Of a stretch of 64,000 bases of DNA, positions 48,268-59,301 are shown in pieces (the stretch's first letter is position 1; each line of letters starts with the position of its first letter). The notes below the pieces were generated by a model. It worked only from the letters and a program-made list of their open reading frames with translations. It ran no database searches and was not told the DNA's origin. The translations under genes were made by a program, and so were the position numbers. Location: NCBI GenBank assembly GCA_009809945.1, contig WTPW01000622.1:165583-229582 (forward strand), given 5' to 3'. Source of the DNA: Gigaspora margarita (taxonomy: Eukaryota > Glomeromycota > Glomeromycetes > Diversisporales > Gigasporaceae).

Positions 48268-48474
48268 GTCTCACTTCGAAATAAAGAATTTTCTAACACC
48301 AAAAACTGATTTACAAATTGTTTTCTCATATTCATTATGTTCATAGATCTGTTAATGAAATCAGCAAAAAAAAAAATTCAATCCAAAGAGAAATCATCAG
48401 TTCCCATGCTTTTACCTACTTCACTAAAAAATACCTTTCTATTATCAACAATTATGGTATCAGAATGCTTAGGC

Positions 48475-49220
48475 GATATCCTGAATTAATAAAAATATTC
48501 TTAAATACCTAAATAATGTAATTTATTTATTATACTCATGCGTTCTTGTAAATAGACATTGGTACAAAATGTCTTACCTATTCTTTAACAATATCTATTT
48601 TTAATCAATAAAGATCTTTATTCATTCCTATATATTTTCATCTCTTGGAAAAGATAAAAAATTAGTTATAAAAGAATGTATCAAAGAATTTGGGATAAAT
48701 ATTGAATTTTCCAAACCATTATTCGATTATACAAGATTTCTTAAGGTTCATCATATATATCAATTAGCAAATAAAGCTTGATAACCCAAATTTACTTTAT
48801 TACGACTCAAGAACAACCTCTTAATTACTTTAACATTCAAATTATTTCTTGAGAGTGGTGTTATTTTACATGAATTTGTTTATATCATTCGGAATTTCTT
48901 AAATTTGAATTAGAAATCTTTTACTCATTAGAACAAAATACAATTTTACTCAAGACTCCAATATTTATTTTTGATATAATATCAAACTTTGGCATCAAAA
49001 ATAATGCTAAATTATTGAGGGTTTTGCAAAAAATACTACAAAATTTTCACTTTGAGTCTTTTGTTTATTCTCATTATAAGACACAATTATTTATACTTAT
49101 TCCTGCTCTTATGCACTTTATTAAATTACAAGAGCAGCTTAGAAATTTCTATTAGATAGAGATGATTGTTATACAGAATTCTATAGTATTATTTTAGCTT
49201 TAGAAAAAAAATAAAAAATA
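48475..49220 (+). pseudogene. F-box-like protein pseudogene
   Basis: After frame correction the N-terminus reads KYLNNVIYLLYSCVLVNRHW, an F-box (SCF ubiquitin-ligase adaptor). Then come LVIKECIKEFGINI-like text, FLESGVILHEFVYIIRNF, FYSLEQNT, and LQYLFLDIISNF with NNAKLLRVLQK, matching the repeat-containing body of the large F-box families of these fungi. At least five frame changes and stops are present. It would have selected substrates for degradation. Family assignment is from motif memory, not a search. Confidence 0.65.
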
Positions 49221-49639
49221 AAAAATTTTAATCCAAACAAAATAAAATAAATAAGATTAATGTAAATGTACCTGTAGGGTACATTAACTTTTTTGTACCC
49301 TTTATTTTGATTATATGATATTACAAAAACTGTAATACTGATATAGGTTAGAGTTAGAGTGAGAACTACAATAGGATTAGAATTTAGTCTATTATATAGT
49401 AAAATCGCTCAAGGAAAACTTTTATTAATGCACAGAAGGTAGTTTAGTATACAATTTCTTGCGAAATAAGTGATTTTTGTTAAAACGAACATTTGTTTTG
49501 AATTTTTCTGATTGTGTAATATTATACCTGATCTTAAAATTTATGGTGATCTAAATAGGTCACATGATAGAGTACATGTACCTTAGGGTACATATAAATA
49601 AACTCAATAAATAAAAATAAAAAATAAAAAAAATTAAAA

Positions 49640-50870
49640 TTACACAAATTATCGATGCTTTTAATAATTTTGAAAACTTTCAAAAATTGGCAGATGCAAA
49701 TGAACCAAACAAAAATTATTTGCTCAGTTATTGTTACAAATATGGGATAGGAGTTGAAAAGGATGAAAGCAAGGCATTCCATATGGTCAAAAATTGGCAG
49801 ATGTGAATAATTCTAATAGAATGTACCAAATTGAATATTGTTATTATTTGGAAATTGGTATCGAAATTGATAACTATGAAGTGTTTACATATTATTTGAA
49901 GTCTGCTAGAGCAGGTAATTCAATGGGAATTTGAAAAACTGCCTGGGTTATTATTACGGAATTGGCAAAAAAAAATTTTTTTTGGAGTAAATGGTTGAAA
50001 AGACCCCAAATTTCACTCTGATGGAAATCAAGATGGTGACTCTGGTTATTAATCTGAATATGGAAGATATGCATATAAATTTCAGCCAGAGTTGGTATCA
50101 ATTATGTGATCCAGATAAAGCAATGAGATGAACAAGTAGAAATAAAAATATTGACTATCGCATGAAAATGCTCCAACTTATAACCTGGAGATATGAAGAG
50201 GTAATTGAATGGATTCCATTTGATGGATTATCTAATGTTAAAGTAATTGGTAAAGGAGGAATTTGCCCTGTATATTTAGCAATTTTGTTGGATAGCATAT
50301 GAAAAATTAAGGTTGATTGCTATTTCTACAAAAATTAGGTGAATCAAGCAGCATTGTTGCACTCAAGGAACTAACTGGTTCTAAGAAAAACATTCAGCAA
50401 ACATGAATAATTCTAATGGAATATACCAAGTTGGATTTTGTTATTATTATAAAATCGATAAGGATAAAGTGTTTACATATTATCTAAAGTCTGCTGAGGC
50501 AGAAAATTCAATAGAAGTTTGAAAAACTGCCTGGAGTTATTGTTACAGAATTGGTATAGAAGAAAATTGGAGTAAATGGCAAAAATGGTTTCAAAGAACC
50601 CAATTTTTACTCCTATAGAAATAATGATGGTGACTCCAATAATCTAAATATAGAAAATATGCACAAGATAATGTTTATCCAGTGGCGTAGTAGTTATCAT
50701 ATGACTTTGTTTAAAGAACAAGATGGACAAGTGGAAATAAAAATATTGACAATTGTATGGAAATGTTCCAACTTAGAACCTGGAAATATGAAGATGTGAT
50801 TGAATAGATTCCATTTGATAGATTATCTAATATTGAAGAAATTGCATCATTCTAAGGAAAGTAATAGAAA
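49640..50870 (+). pseudogene. Sel1-repeat / kinase pseudogene with internal duplication
   Basis: It opens with Sel1-like text (FENFQKLADANEPNKNYLLS, CYKYGIGVEKDESKAFHMV). A second Sel1-like part (TKLNIVIIWKLV frame; in the better frame, YYLKSARAGNS) follows. Then a kinase start: RYEEVIEWIPFDGLSNVKVI, GKGG-x-CPVYLA with a degenerate glycine loop, and SSSIVALKELTGSKKN for the Lys strand. From about 50405 the Sel1 and EVIE-type segment repeats in a diverged copy (GQVEIKIL near 50735). The two copies are about 610 bp apart. Many stops. Ancestor: a Sel1-kinase signalling protein of the expanded Glomeromycotina type. Confidence 0.7.
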
Positions 50871-51021
50871 TATATATATATATATATAAGAATTTAAAAG
50901 TCTTATGAAATGTAAATTAATAGGGCTAGCTCAGTAAGACCATTTTTGATCCAAAAATACTCTTTTTTCTCCCATTATGTATTTTTATAATTCTAATAAA
51001 TTGATCCAAGTGAGAATAATA

Positions 51022-51229
51022 ACCTAATGCATGACAAAAGTCATGCTAAAGTTATTATCATGAGGATCTTCACATGTAACAAAGCCCTAGAGATAGGCTT
51101 ATAAAATTACTATTTATAGTTAGTTAGGGAATAAGATGGAAATAGATAATATATAAAAGATTAAGAAAGAATTTTTGGATGATAAGTGCTTTTTCTTTGC
51201 TGTCTGACTTTGGTCTGGCTCTTTCATGA
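51022..51229. repeat. 200-bp direct repeat, copy 2
   Basis: Partner of 48070-48267, same orientation. Directly before it lies CATAATTCTAATAAATTGAT-type text that recurs near 52361, suggesting a longer duplicated flank interrupted by the MITE and purine tract between them. Confidence 0.85.
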
Positions 51230-51267
51230 GTAATCCACCCTGCTCTCTCTGAAAAAAATATATATAT

Positions 51268-51642
51268 GGGGCGCAGTCAATTAAAACACGGTTTATGGCT
51301 TTTTTTCCATTTTGAGAAAATCATGTTTGAAATTTAGTGTAACAACAACAATGATGATCTATTATTAGTATAACCTGTTTGATCTACATGAATTAGCCAA
51401 TCATACAAGCTCTTTTCTATGACTATGCAGCAAGGATCAACAAGCTAATTTCTAAAATCTATTTTTAGATCGCTTCTATTTACATACGGCATTTAGAAAA
51501 ATAGGCATCGACAAAAATTTTATTATGTAAATCGATGCTTTAAATGCTAAATTATATAGTTGAATGCATACTTTATTTGATAGTATTGCTAACTCATTTT
51601 TGCAAAAAATGCCATAAGCCATGTTTTAATTGACTGCTCCCC
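51268..51642. mobile_element. MITE in an AT microsatellite
   Basis: 375 bp with ends GGGGCGCAGTCAATTAAAAC / complement of GGGGAGCAGTCAATTAAAAC, continuing in near-identity through TTATGGC. ATATATAT lies on both sides, so the duplication length is ambiguous. The inner part has further short inversions (GCATCGAC / ATCGATGC). Confidence 0.88.
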
Positions 51643-51871
51643 ATATATATATGAATAAATGGGTAAAAATAAAATAAAGTGTATGGGGGAAAACTAGAAA
51701 AATGAGTTGTAAAAAGAAACTTGCTTACATTACTTATTGATGTTTAGTATATAAAGGAGTAATTTTAGCAGTCTATTTATAATATTATGATTTGGCGAGT
51801 ATACTTATTATACAGTGCTACATTTACTGTTTATTACTTACACAATGCACTAACACAATCTTTAATTTAAT

Positions 51872-52056
51872 AAGAAAAAAGAAAGAAAAAGAAAAGAAAA
51901 AAAGGAAAATAGAAAAGAAAAAAAAAATGAATAAAAAAAAGAAAAAAGGAAATAAAGAAAGAAAAGAAAAGAAAAGAGAAAAGAATAAGAAAAAAAGAGA
52001 GAAAAAAAAAGAGGAAAGTAAGAAAATGCAAGAAAGAGAAAGAAAATACAAGATAC
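51872..52056. repeat. Polypurine tract, about 185 bp
   Basis: Nearly uninterrupted A/G on the plus strand (GAAAAGAAAAGAAAAGAGAA-type text). All readings across it are Lys/Glu or Phe/Leu/Ser low-complexity and are not genes. It can form triplex or unusual DNA structure. Confidence 0.92.
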
Positions 52057-52069
52057 AGCAAAATGGAAA

Positions 52070-53310
52070 TATGAGAGAATAAAAGTGAGATGCTCAGAGA
52101 CATGCTTGCTAACTTGTAGGTGGTCTTGCTCAGCAACTTGCTCCATAATGCTCATCTGATGTTTAGTAGTAATATGAAAAAATTAGTGTAAAGAGTTTAG
52201 TACTACAATAAGTGCACACTCTTTGCACATATGTTGAACCTCTTTTTTGTCACCATATGATCATTATGCAATACTTTGTGTACACACATTGAATTGAGTA
52301 TTTTAAGCAATTAGAAGTATAGGCATCTCCGGCCATATCATGGCACTACTCCTATTGTGTACTTTCATAATTCTAATAAATTGATCTGAGTGAAAATAAT
52401 TGATACCACTGAACAAAAAAACTCTTTCTGTTTATCACTTGTACACAAACTTTATTCAACTCTTCTGCTCAAAATATCTTTATAACTTAGAAAATTATTA
52501 AGTTAGTCTATTTTTATTTTCAAAAAATCTTGTTCTACACACAATTTTATATATAATAGCTAAATTTCAAGCAGATAATAGCTAAACTCAACAAGAAAAT
52601 CCACTTGTTGGCCTTTAGGCCTTCAAAATTGGTTTTTCTTAAATTTCTCTAAAACTACCTTTTAATCTTTATTTACAAACTTAGGAAAAATTCTTGAACA
52701 AAATTTCCTCTTCAAAACAAGCTATAATAGATTATTATAGCTTTAAAATTGACAAAGTTATTCTAAAATTTGTCCTAACTTCTTTTAATTTTTACTTTGT
52801 CCTTTTTTTTTTTTCCCAAAAAACTACATAAATTCGTTTTTTGTATAACTTTCTACTGTGTAACCCACATTTTACAAGCTCCAAATTTTAGTGGATCTTT
52901 TATAATTACACTAAATCCAATTATTTATAACAAAACTTGTACAAATTTAAAGTTTGCAAATTAGTACTTATTTAATTTGCACAAAGTAACCTTTTTGCAC
53001 TAACCATATTAGTGCTACACAAGGCAACCTTGTACTACACTAGCTATTCTAGCTACATCAGCCATAGTTATACAAGCCACATAAGCCACATATTATTTTA
53101 GTGTAACTACAAGCCCTTTTATTAGTGCAACATTACACAAAATAATTTTTACCTCATTGTGAAGCTCTCTTTATCCTCTATTAAGCTATTTTAATTATAC
53201 AATCTAATACTCTCTTTATTATTAAAAAACTTTAAATTTATTTTACTCCACTTTGTTTCTCTATTACTTTTATATTCTATATACTTCTTTACTACAAAAC
53301 TTATTTCAAT
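52070..53310. other. Leader-like G-poor stretch upstream of the ORF1-like gene
   Basis: 52070-52420 has no gene and contains one copy of the AATTCTAATAAATTGATC flank repeat. From about 52440 the plus strand becomes C-rich and G-poor, like the LINE coding strands, so this is probably the 5' UTR of the retroelement whose reading starts at 53311. Short AGCCACATA and TAGCTA repeats occur near 53040-53090. Confidence 0.5.
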
Positions 53311-55965
53311 ATGCCAACATTAACTCAACAAGAACCAGATACTGCTAATCTTGATTACTTCTATATTCATCATACACAAAGCTTTGGTATTGCTCTTTTT
53401 GAAGATGAACAAGAAGATAACTTGAAAGCAATTCCTCCAAACCAAGAACCAACTACTTGCCATACTAGAACTACTAGAACAAACAAAGCAACACACTTCT
53501 TTCGTGCTCCTTCAACAACATCAGTAGTTATATGCTTATGCTGCAAATACCATACAAAATTCATTTCAATTCAAAACAACATCTATAAACCCCATAAAGA
53601 ATTCACTCAAATTGCAATGGAAAAAAAACAAAATAGCAAAACTGTGGAACTTATCAACCAAATTGCGCAAACTTCTGATAATTTTCCACCCTCTCCTACA
53701 CCTCAACTATGTCAACATACATGCCCTAAATGCTCTAAATCAATTACTTGCAGAATTTATAACAATAAACACTATCCAAATGAAAGCTATATTCTTGTTG
53801 ACAAAAAAGTTTATTATACAAATTGTACTACTCCATTACCAACCTCTTCTTCTTCTCTCTCAACTACTTCTTCTTTTAATACCTCATCTACTATTTCCTA
53901 TCTTGAAGATTCTAGGAAAAATCTAACTTCAATCTTTCAAAATTTACAAAATACTTCACAATAATCCCAAGAAAACCCCCAAACAACAACTTTTGATTCA
54001 TCAATTTATACTCCTTCATCAGCTATATCAACATCTACTCCTTTAACTCAACCTATTGTTCTTCCTACCCAATCTCTTGCAAATCCACTTTCTAATATTA
54101 ATATAAATAAAACTTTTCAAACTTCTCAAACCCAATCATTTGTCAAACATACCTATTCTAGTAAATTGAAATCTCAAACTAATCCTCTTTCTTCAACTCT
54201 TGGGCCACTTACTTCAACTGAAACTTTACAACACTCTTTAATGGATATAGATAATACTTCTAGTGATCCTTCTGATATTACTTTTAATGATCACACTAGC
54301 AAACCAACTAATTTAGAAGAACCAATTCAACCTAAACAAGATACATCTAATGATCTTGATTGGTTCAACCACTATTCAATTACTAGTGAAATAGAAAACA
54401 ATACAACACTTAATACTCTTTGACACCAATTTTTCAACTTTATCAAACCTCTATTAATTGATTTTGCTCCTGGCAAAATTGTTAAAACTTCTACTCAAAA
54501 TAATAATAACAAAAACCAAAAGAATTCAAATATATATTTAAATACTTAATAGCAGCACTAGCTGGAAAACATCCGAAATTTCTTCTTGATCTAATTCTTG
54601 AAACAACTCCCTCACTTGACAAAAACTCTATAGTACCCTTTTGTATTATTCTTGATACTTTTAAGTCTCTATTTCTTCAGTTTAAAACTGAACTCTTTAC
54701 TCAACTTAATTACAAAAAAATCTTATCATCTTTAAGTTCTATTCCTTCTTATAGTATTTGTAACTGTAATCAAGTTGCTTTAAATCTTGCTCATATACAT
54801 TTATTCCTTCAAGGCAAATATCAAACTATTCATGCCCAAAAGTTTATTGAAGAACTTAATATTAAACCTATTTGCTTCAAAATTCACTATTCATTTAGTG
54901 AGGACACACCTAACAAATCTCTTTTTCAAATCCAAAATAACAACAAATATAATATTAATGTAGCTCTTAATATTCCCAAATAGCAATTTTCTCAAACTTC
55001 AGAATTCCTTCTCTTAAACCTTTCATACAGGATCTTGATAAGTGATTTGCTTCCTTTATCCCAACTTATACTAGACAATTTACTAACCTATCAGAAACTA
55101 CAGAGAAAAAAATATACAATCATATTAAATATGAGGTTGCTACAACACTAGCTACTGAATGTAAAAAACTTCTTCCATCTTCTTTTAACTTCCCCGAAAT
55201 CACTTCACTTAGTGAGTGCAGAGAAGCAGTTGCCAAAGCTACACTCTACCATATTTATAACTGCAATGCAGAAGAACATACATGTAAAATTCTTAAAACT
55301 GGTACATCAAATTCAGAATCTGCCAATCAACACACCTATCAAAATATTTGCCAATACTACTATAAAGAATCTCTTGATCTATATCCAGCACCTACACCAC
55401 TCTCTAGTTCACCCAAACAATCTATTATTCACCCTACTTTGAACTATTCAATCTTTGAAAAAAATGGAACTTGTTCTGCTACCTTTTCTAAACCATTTCC
55501 TGCTCAAACTTTCTCAGATCTTGCAAATGAAGCTGATAACTTCTATAAGTTTAAAAATAAAGCTGAATCTAATATTAAACAGAATACATTCTACTTTTAT
55601 TCATACTTTAATGAATATCTCAAGGCTGCAACAAAAAATGATAATATATACAACCTTTCTTATGATGAATCTATACACAAACTCCTTAATCAAACTACAG
55701 ATCCTTCATTTATTGGTAAAGTTATTTCCTACTTTGAAATTCTCAAAAACCCTAAACAAACCTTTGCCCAAATCCATACTCAATTTACCAAAAACCACTT
55801 ACCGCATGCAGAGCAACTTATTATTAAGCATTACAATATCATTAAACGGATTTTACAAATGCTCTCTTTTATAATCCATCATTAAATACAAAGGATTCTA
55901 TTTCAAAACAACTTCAAGAATCTCATCAATCTTTTTACTAAATTCTTCTCAGAGAAGAATGATAA
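53311..55965 (+). pseudogene. Large G-poor ORF, probable LINE ORF1 (gag-like)
   Basis: Starts MPTLTQQEPDTANLD. In-frame to 54423 with one TAA (53962) and a TGA (54421). The frame then shifts to about 54980, shifts again, and runs to about 55885 with a TGA at 55043 (Trp likely: DLDK-stop-FASFI). Features: CLCCKYHTKF and CPKCSKSITCRIYNNKH, possible zinc ligands; a long Ser/Thr/Pro/Gln-rich middle; an alpha-helical C-terminal half (FYSYFNEYLKAATKND). I recognise no enzyme motif. The end (about 55910-55965) is near-identical in DNA to 61824-61870, just upstream of the LINE-C module and endonuclease. This, with the same strand composition, suggests ORF1 of that LINE lineage, likely RNA-binding. 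Confidence 0.6.
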
Positions 55966-56164
55966 AACATAAAACACTTAAAATATTATTTTAATACTAT
56001 ATTTATCCATTTTTATTAAATAACAATATATTATCCACAAAATTTTCTTAAAACTTTATTTATTCAAACATATCAAAATTTACAATCTTTTTTATAATAC
56101 CTTAATACTAATTTAACTTTAGCTTAATCTTCAGTAGGTTCCAAATTTTCTTTTTCTATAATTT

Positions 56165-56623
56165 TTATTTTAAAATTATTAAGTAATCTATTATTATAAA
56201 ATATTCACAATACAAAATACTTCCTAAATGTTCTTTTAAGATTTTAATTTTGCGCTTTAAAGAATCCTTTTCTTCTTCTAAACTACCTAAATACTGTAAC
56301 ATCTCTAATTTTTCCTCATTCAAAGATTCAATATTCATGTATAATTTATTAATTTTTTGCTGCAATTCTATACATACTCCTAGCATTTGAATCAAATCTA
56401 ATTCTAGAGCATTTCGACTTTCCAAAATACTATCTCGATCACTTCACAAAAAATTTAATTCACTTTCTTTCAACTCTAGTTTTTCCTTCAACTCTTGTAA
56501 TTCTTTTGTAACAGTTCCTACAATTTGTAACTAGTTAATACGAGGCTCTTCTACAATACTTTCTTTTTTTTCTTCTTTTCTAACAACTTCTTTTTTCTTT
56601 CCTTTTTTAATATTTTCTTGCAT
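56165..56623 (-). pseudogene. Coiled-coil protein, two stops
   Basis: Minus-strand reading from ATG at 56621-56623: MQENIKKGKKKEVV, then a long heptad-like region (ELQELKEKLELKESELNF; later LEEEKDSLKRKIKILKEHL). In-frame TAG (56531-56533) and TGA (56444-56446) are the only breaks, so it is a recent pseudogene or is read through. No domain other than coiled coil. It is convergent with the ORF1-like gene. A similar basic, coiled-coil-prone minus-strand reading lies at 61206-61508. Confidence 0.5.
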
Positions 56624-56727
56624 ACTAGTTAAATTGTTATATATAATCTTAATTCATATTATTCAATTTTACTTCTTTTTTTTTTTTTAATATACAAATA
56701 ATCTATATAATTTATATCAAAGTTTGT

Positions 56728-56965
56728 ACGTTTAACATTTTTGATTGGCTGTAATCGATTTTGGAAGCTTCTAAACAGAAATTTTGGAATTTTGGAAACT
56801 TCTAAACAGAAATCAAGGTCTGTGCGCTTTAACATTTTTGATTGGCTACAGACGAGAATTGTGGGAATTTTGGGTCCGTATGCTTTAACGTTTTAGATTG
56901 TTGCAACTGAAGATCATGGGAATTTTGGATCTGTTTTAACGTTTTTAATTAGCTATAACTGAAAA
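56728..56965. repeat. Diverged minisatellite, about 55-90-bp units
   Basis: Units share CTTTAACATTTTTGATTGGC, then a TACARCTGARAAT-like phrase, and GGGAATTTTGG. Copies are near 56728, 56817, 56873 and 56927. Related text recurs at about 58110-58260, beyond the SINE. Confidence 0.75.
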
Positions 56966-56993
56966 TCTATTTTTAACTATTATCTATATAATT

Positions 56994-57609
56994 TTTTTTT
57001 TTCCGTTTTACAACTGAGACCTTGTCTTGATTCTTTATTAAGTTATTAAAGACGTAATATTTGTTACATGAATGAGGATACAACTAGCCACACGTGCACT
57101 TTTGGTGCCTAATTTAAGTGGTCCGCCCAAAGGTTCCACACTAGCTGCCATACCTACAACCCAACTACGGAAGTTGCCTATTTAAACCCTCTGGTTCACG
57201 GTCCTCCTATTACTACCCGACTCACTACATATATATGTAGATATTTGTGGGGCCCCAACTCGTTCAAGAATGTTCGACTCGGACTACTTTATCCGCAGCC
57301 TAGAGTTGGCTAGGTAGGACGTAAGTCCTTCTTAGTCTTCTTGTCCAGTTTTAACCCGGACTTTCCGTACCCACTTAACCGCAACTGGCCAAGGTCTGTC
57401 GGAAAACGCCACCAGGAGTTCATGACATGATCTTCACTACGTCTCGTGACTTCGGTTACCCAAATCGTCGATCCAAACCAACAAGTTCTGCCCTGCAAAG
57501 TTTGTTACACCAATTATTAAAATTCGCATTCGCCGTCCACAGGACTTGAACCGGCAATCTTTCAATTTGTAACCTCGGAGCATAACCGCTATGCTATCGG
57601 ACCCGAGGT
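56994..57609 (-). mobile_element. tRNA-derived SINE (copy 2)
   Basis: 616 bp on the minus strand. The tRNA-like head ATAGCATAGCGGTTATGC with GGTTCAAGTCC (B box) lies at its right end; the poly-T/A tail is at its left end. A perfect 16-17-bp duplication CTATTATCTATATAATT flanks it (56977-56993, 57610-57626). It shares head and the AACCGAAGTCACGAGACGTA core with copy 1; the rest of the body diverges. GC-richer than its surroundings. Confidence 0.92.
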
Positions 57610-57626
57610 CTATTATCTATATAATT

Positions 57627-58377
57627 AAGATTACGATTTAACTATTTTAGTATCCGTATATTTCTTAATTTTTATTTTCTGGCTATAGCATTGCTGAATT
57701 ATTACGACATTACTGGAATTCATAACTGCGACTTTTTATAATTGGTTCTAAATTAAGAACCTTAAATTACTATTTGATTTTCGTAATATTTTTTATTGAT
57801 CCTAAATTAAGAACCTCAAATTACTATTTGATTTTCGTAATCTATATAATTTATATTATTTTTAAGTAATTAAACAGTTAATTATTGTCAAATCGTTTAA
57901 ATCATTTTTAACATATCTGTCAAATATGCGTCATAATTTTGAGGTAATATAAAAAGTTGCAGTAACATATATAGATCTTTTTAATTAATTGAAGTTATAT
58001 AGATTTATTTTGATATTCTGATAATTTTGAATTAAATTTTACGATATTTGAAATAATCATTGAAGTTACTAACTAAATGTGCATTAAAATCTATCTCTAC
58101 CATCTAATTCTGAGTTTGTACATTTTAAAGATTTTAATTGCCCGCAACTGATAACTGTGGAAATTTTGATTCAATATTTTTGATTGGTTGTAACTGAGAA
58201 CTGAGTTTGTGCATTTTGACATTTTATCTATCTATGCAGTGAGAATTTTGGAGTTGTGCATTTTACTAGGAATGGAGTGCACAGTCAAGTGGCGTGTGAA
58301 GTGGTTCTGTACAAATCTGTACTTTTGATTGGATATTTTTTTTCTAAATGCTTCATATGATTACTTTTTATCTATTG
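57627..58377. other. Non-coding, with a local duplication
   Basis: Two adjacent copies (57746-57788 and 57803-57842) share CTAAATTAAGAACCT, then AAATTACTATTTGATTTTCG. At 58110-58260, further copies of the minisatellite words occur. No gene seen. Confidence 0.55.
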
Positions 58378-58660
58378 TATGAGAATTTAACAGTGTTTGA
58401 TCTCTATTAAAGTACATGACGATCACTATGAAAAAATTTTTTTTTATTGTCTTTTGGAATTGCACTAACTAAATATGTTATGAAATGCAAACAAAAGGTA
58501 CATTGTACTGTATCGGTATTTACAGTAAATAGATACGCAATATCTAGATAGTTTAAAACTTGATTGCTTATAAAATTAATTGTATATCTGATGTCTATGA
58601 ACTTGCCAAAACATCCACCCAAAGTTCACTAGCAATTGTCATCACGATCGCAGCATATAG
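58378..58660. repeat. Dispersed block paralogous to 4760-5095
   Basis: The partner block described at 4760. Here a 68-codon plus-strand frame runs through it (58560-58766, ISDVYELAKTS), but it is not conserved in frame in the other copy. Confidence 0.7.
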
Positions 58661-59301
58661 ATGCTATGACAATAGCAATGATCTAAAAATTAGCATGCCA
58701 CATGATGAATCATGTAGTAATCTAATTTTCTATACCATCTATTCAAAGTTTGTCTACATGTTGTAAAATTTAGAGATCGTTTAAAAAACATGTAACGGTA
58801 ATAAATTTTTTAATAATAAAAACTATAACCTCCAATTTGTGATTATTGTGATATCAATCGAAATATTACGTACTTTTCTAATTAATAATCGATATATATA
58901 ATTAAGCATACATAACGATTGTTATATCAAATTTAACATTTGATCGTTGCTTCATTATATGTTGCAATTTCGAATAAATTGATTAATCAGCATTTATAGT
59001 ACTAACTTTACAAGGAAAGTGATCATTGCTAACTTAATGAAAAATTGTAATATTTAAGACATTGTTTGCATAATTAATGATGTAACATGATCATAGTAAT
59101 CAATGCATGAAAATTAAAACGTGAGAATCAAGAATACAAAAATGACCAGTTATTCTTATTCACGACTTCAGTTGTCATCATTTTTTTAAAAATTGACTTT
59201 CGTACGTTATGCGCACTTTGTAGATATTAAAATAGAAAAAATAATAGTTCCAACGCAAATTAAGCCTTAACTAGCATTCTTTACAAAAGAAATAAAAATA
59301 T
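58661..59301. other. Non-coding AT-rich stretch
   Basis: No repeat, terminal inversion or gene could be supported here beyond the end of a short open frame at 58766. Confidence 0.4.

Noticed and set aside
48070-51229. Direct repeats considered as LTRs of a small retrotransposon
   Set aside because: No TG..CA ends, no target duplication, no primer site or polypurine tract, and the interior holds F-box and kinase fragments.
51824-52155. Three overlapping minus-strand readings rich in Phe/Leu/Ser that look like membrane proteins
   Set aside because: They are the complement of the polypurine tract; pure low complexity in all frames.
57310-57498. Minus-strand 62-aa reading rich in Trp/Arg
   Set aside because: Entirely within the body of SINE copy 2.
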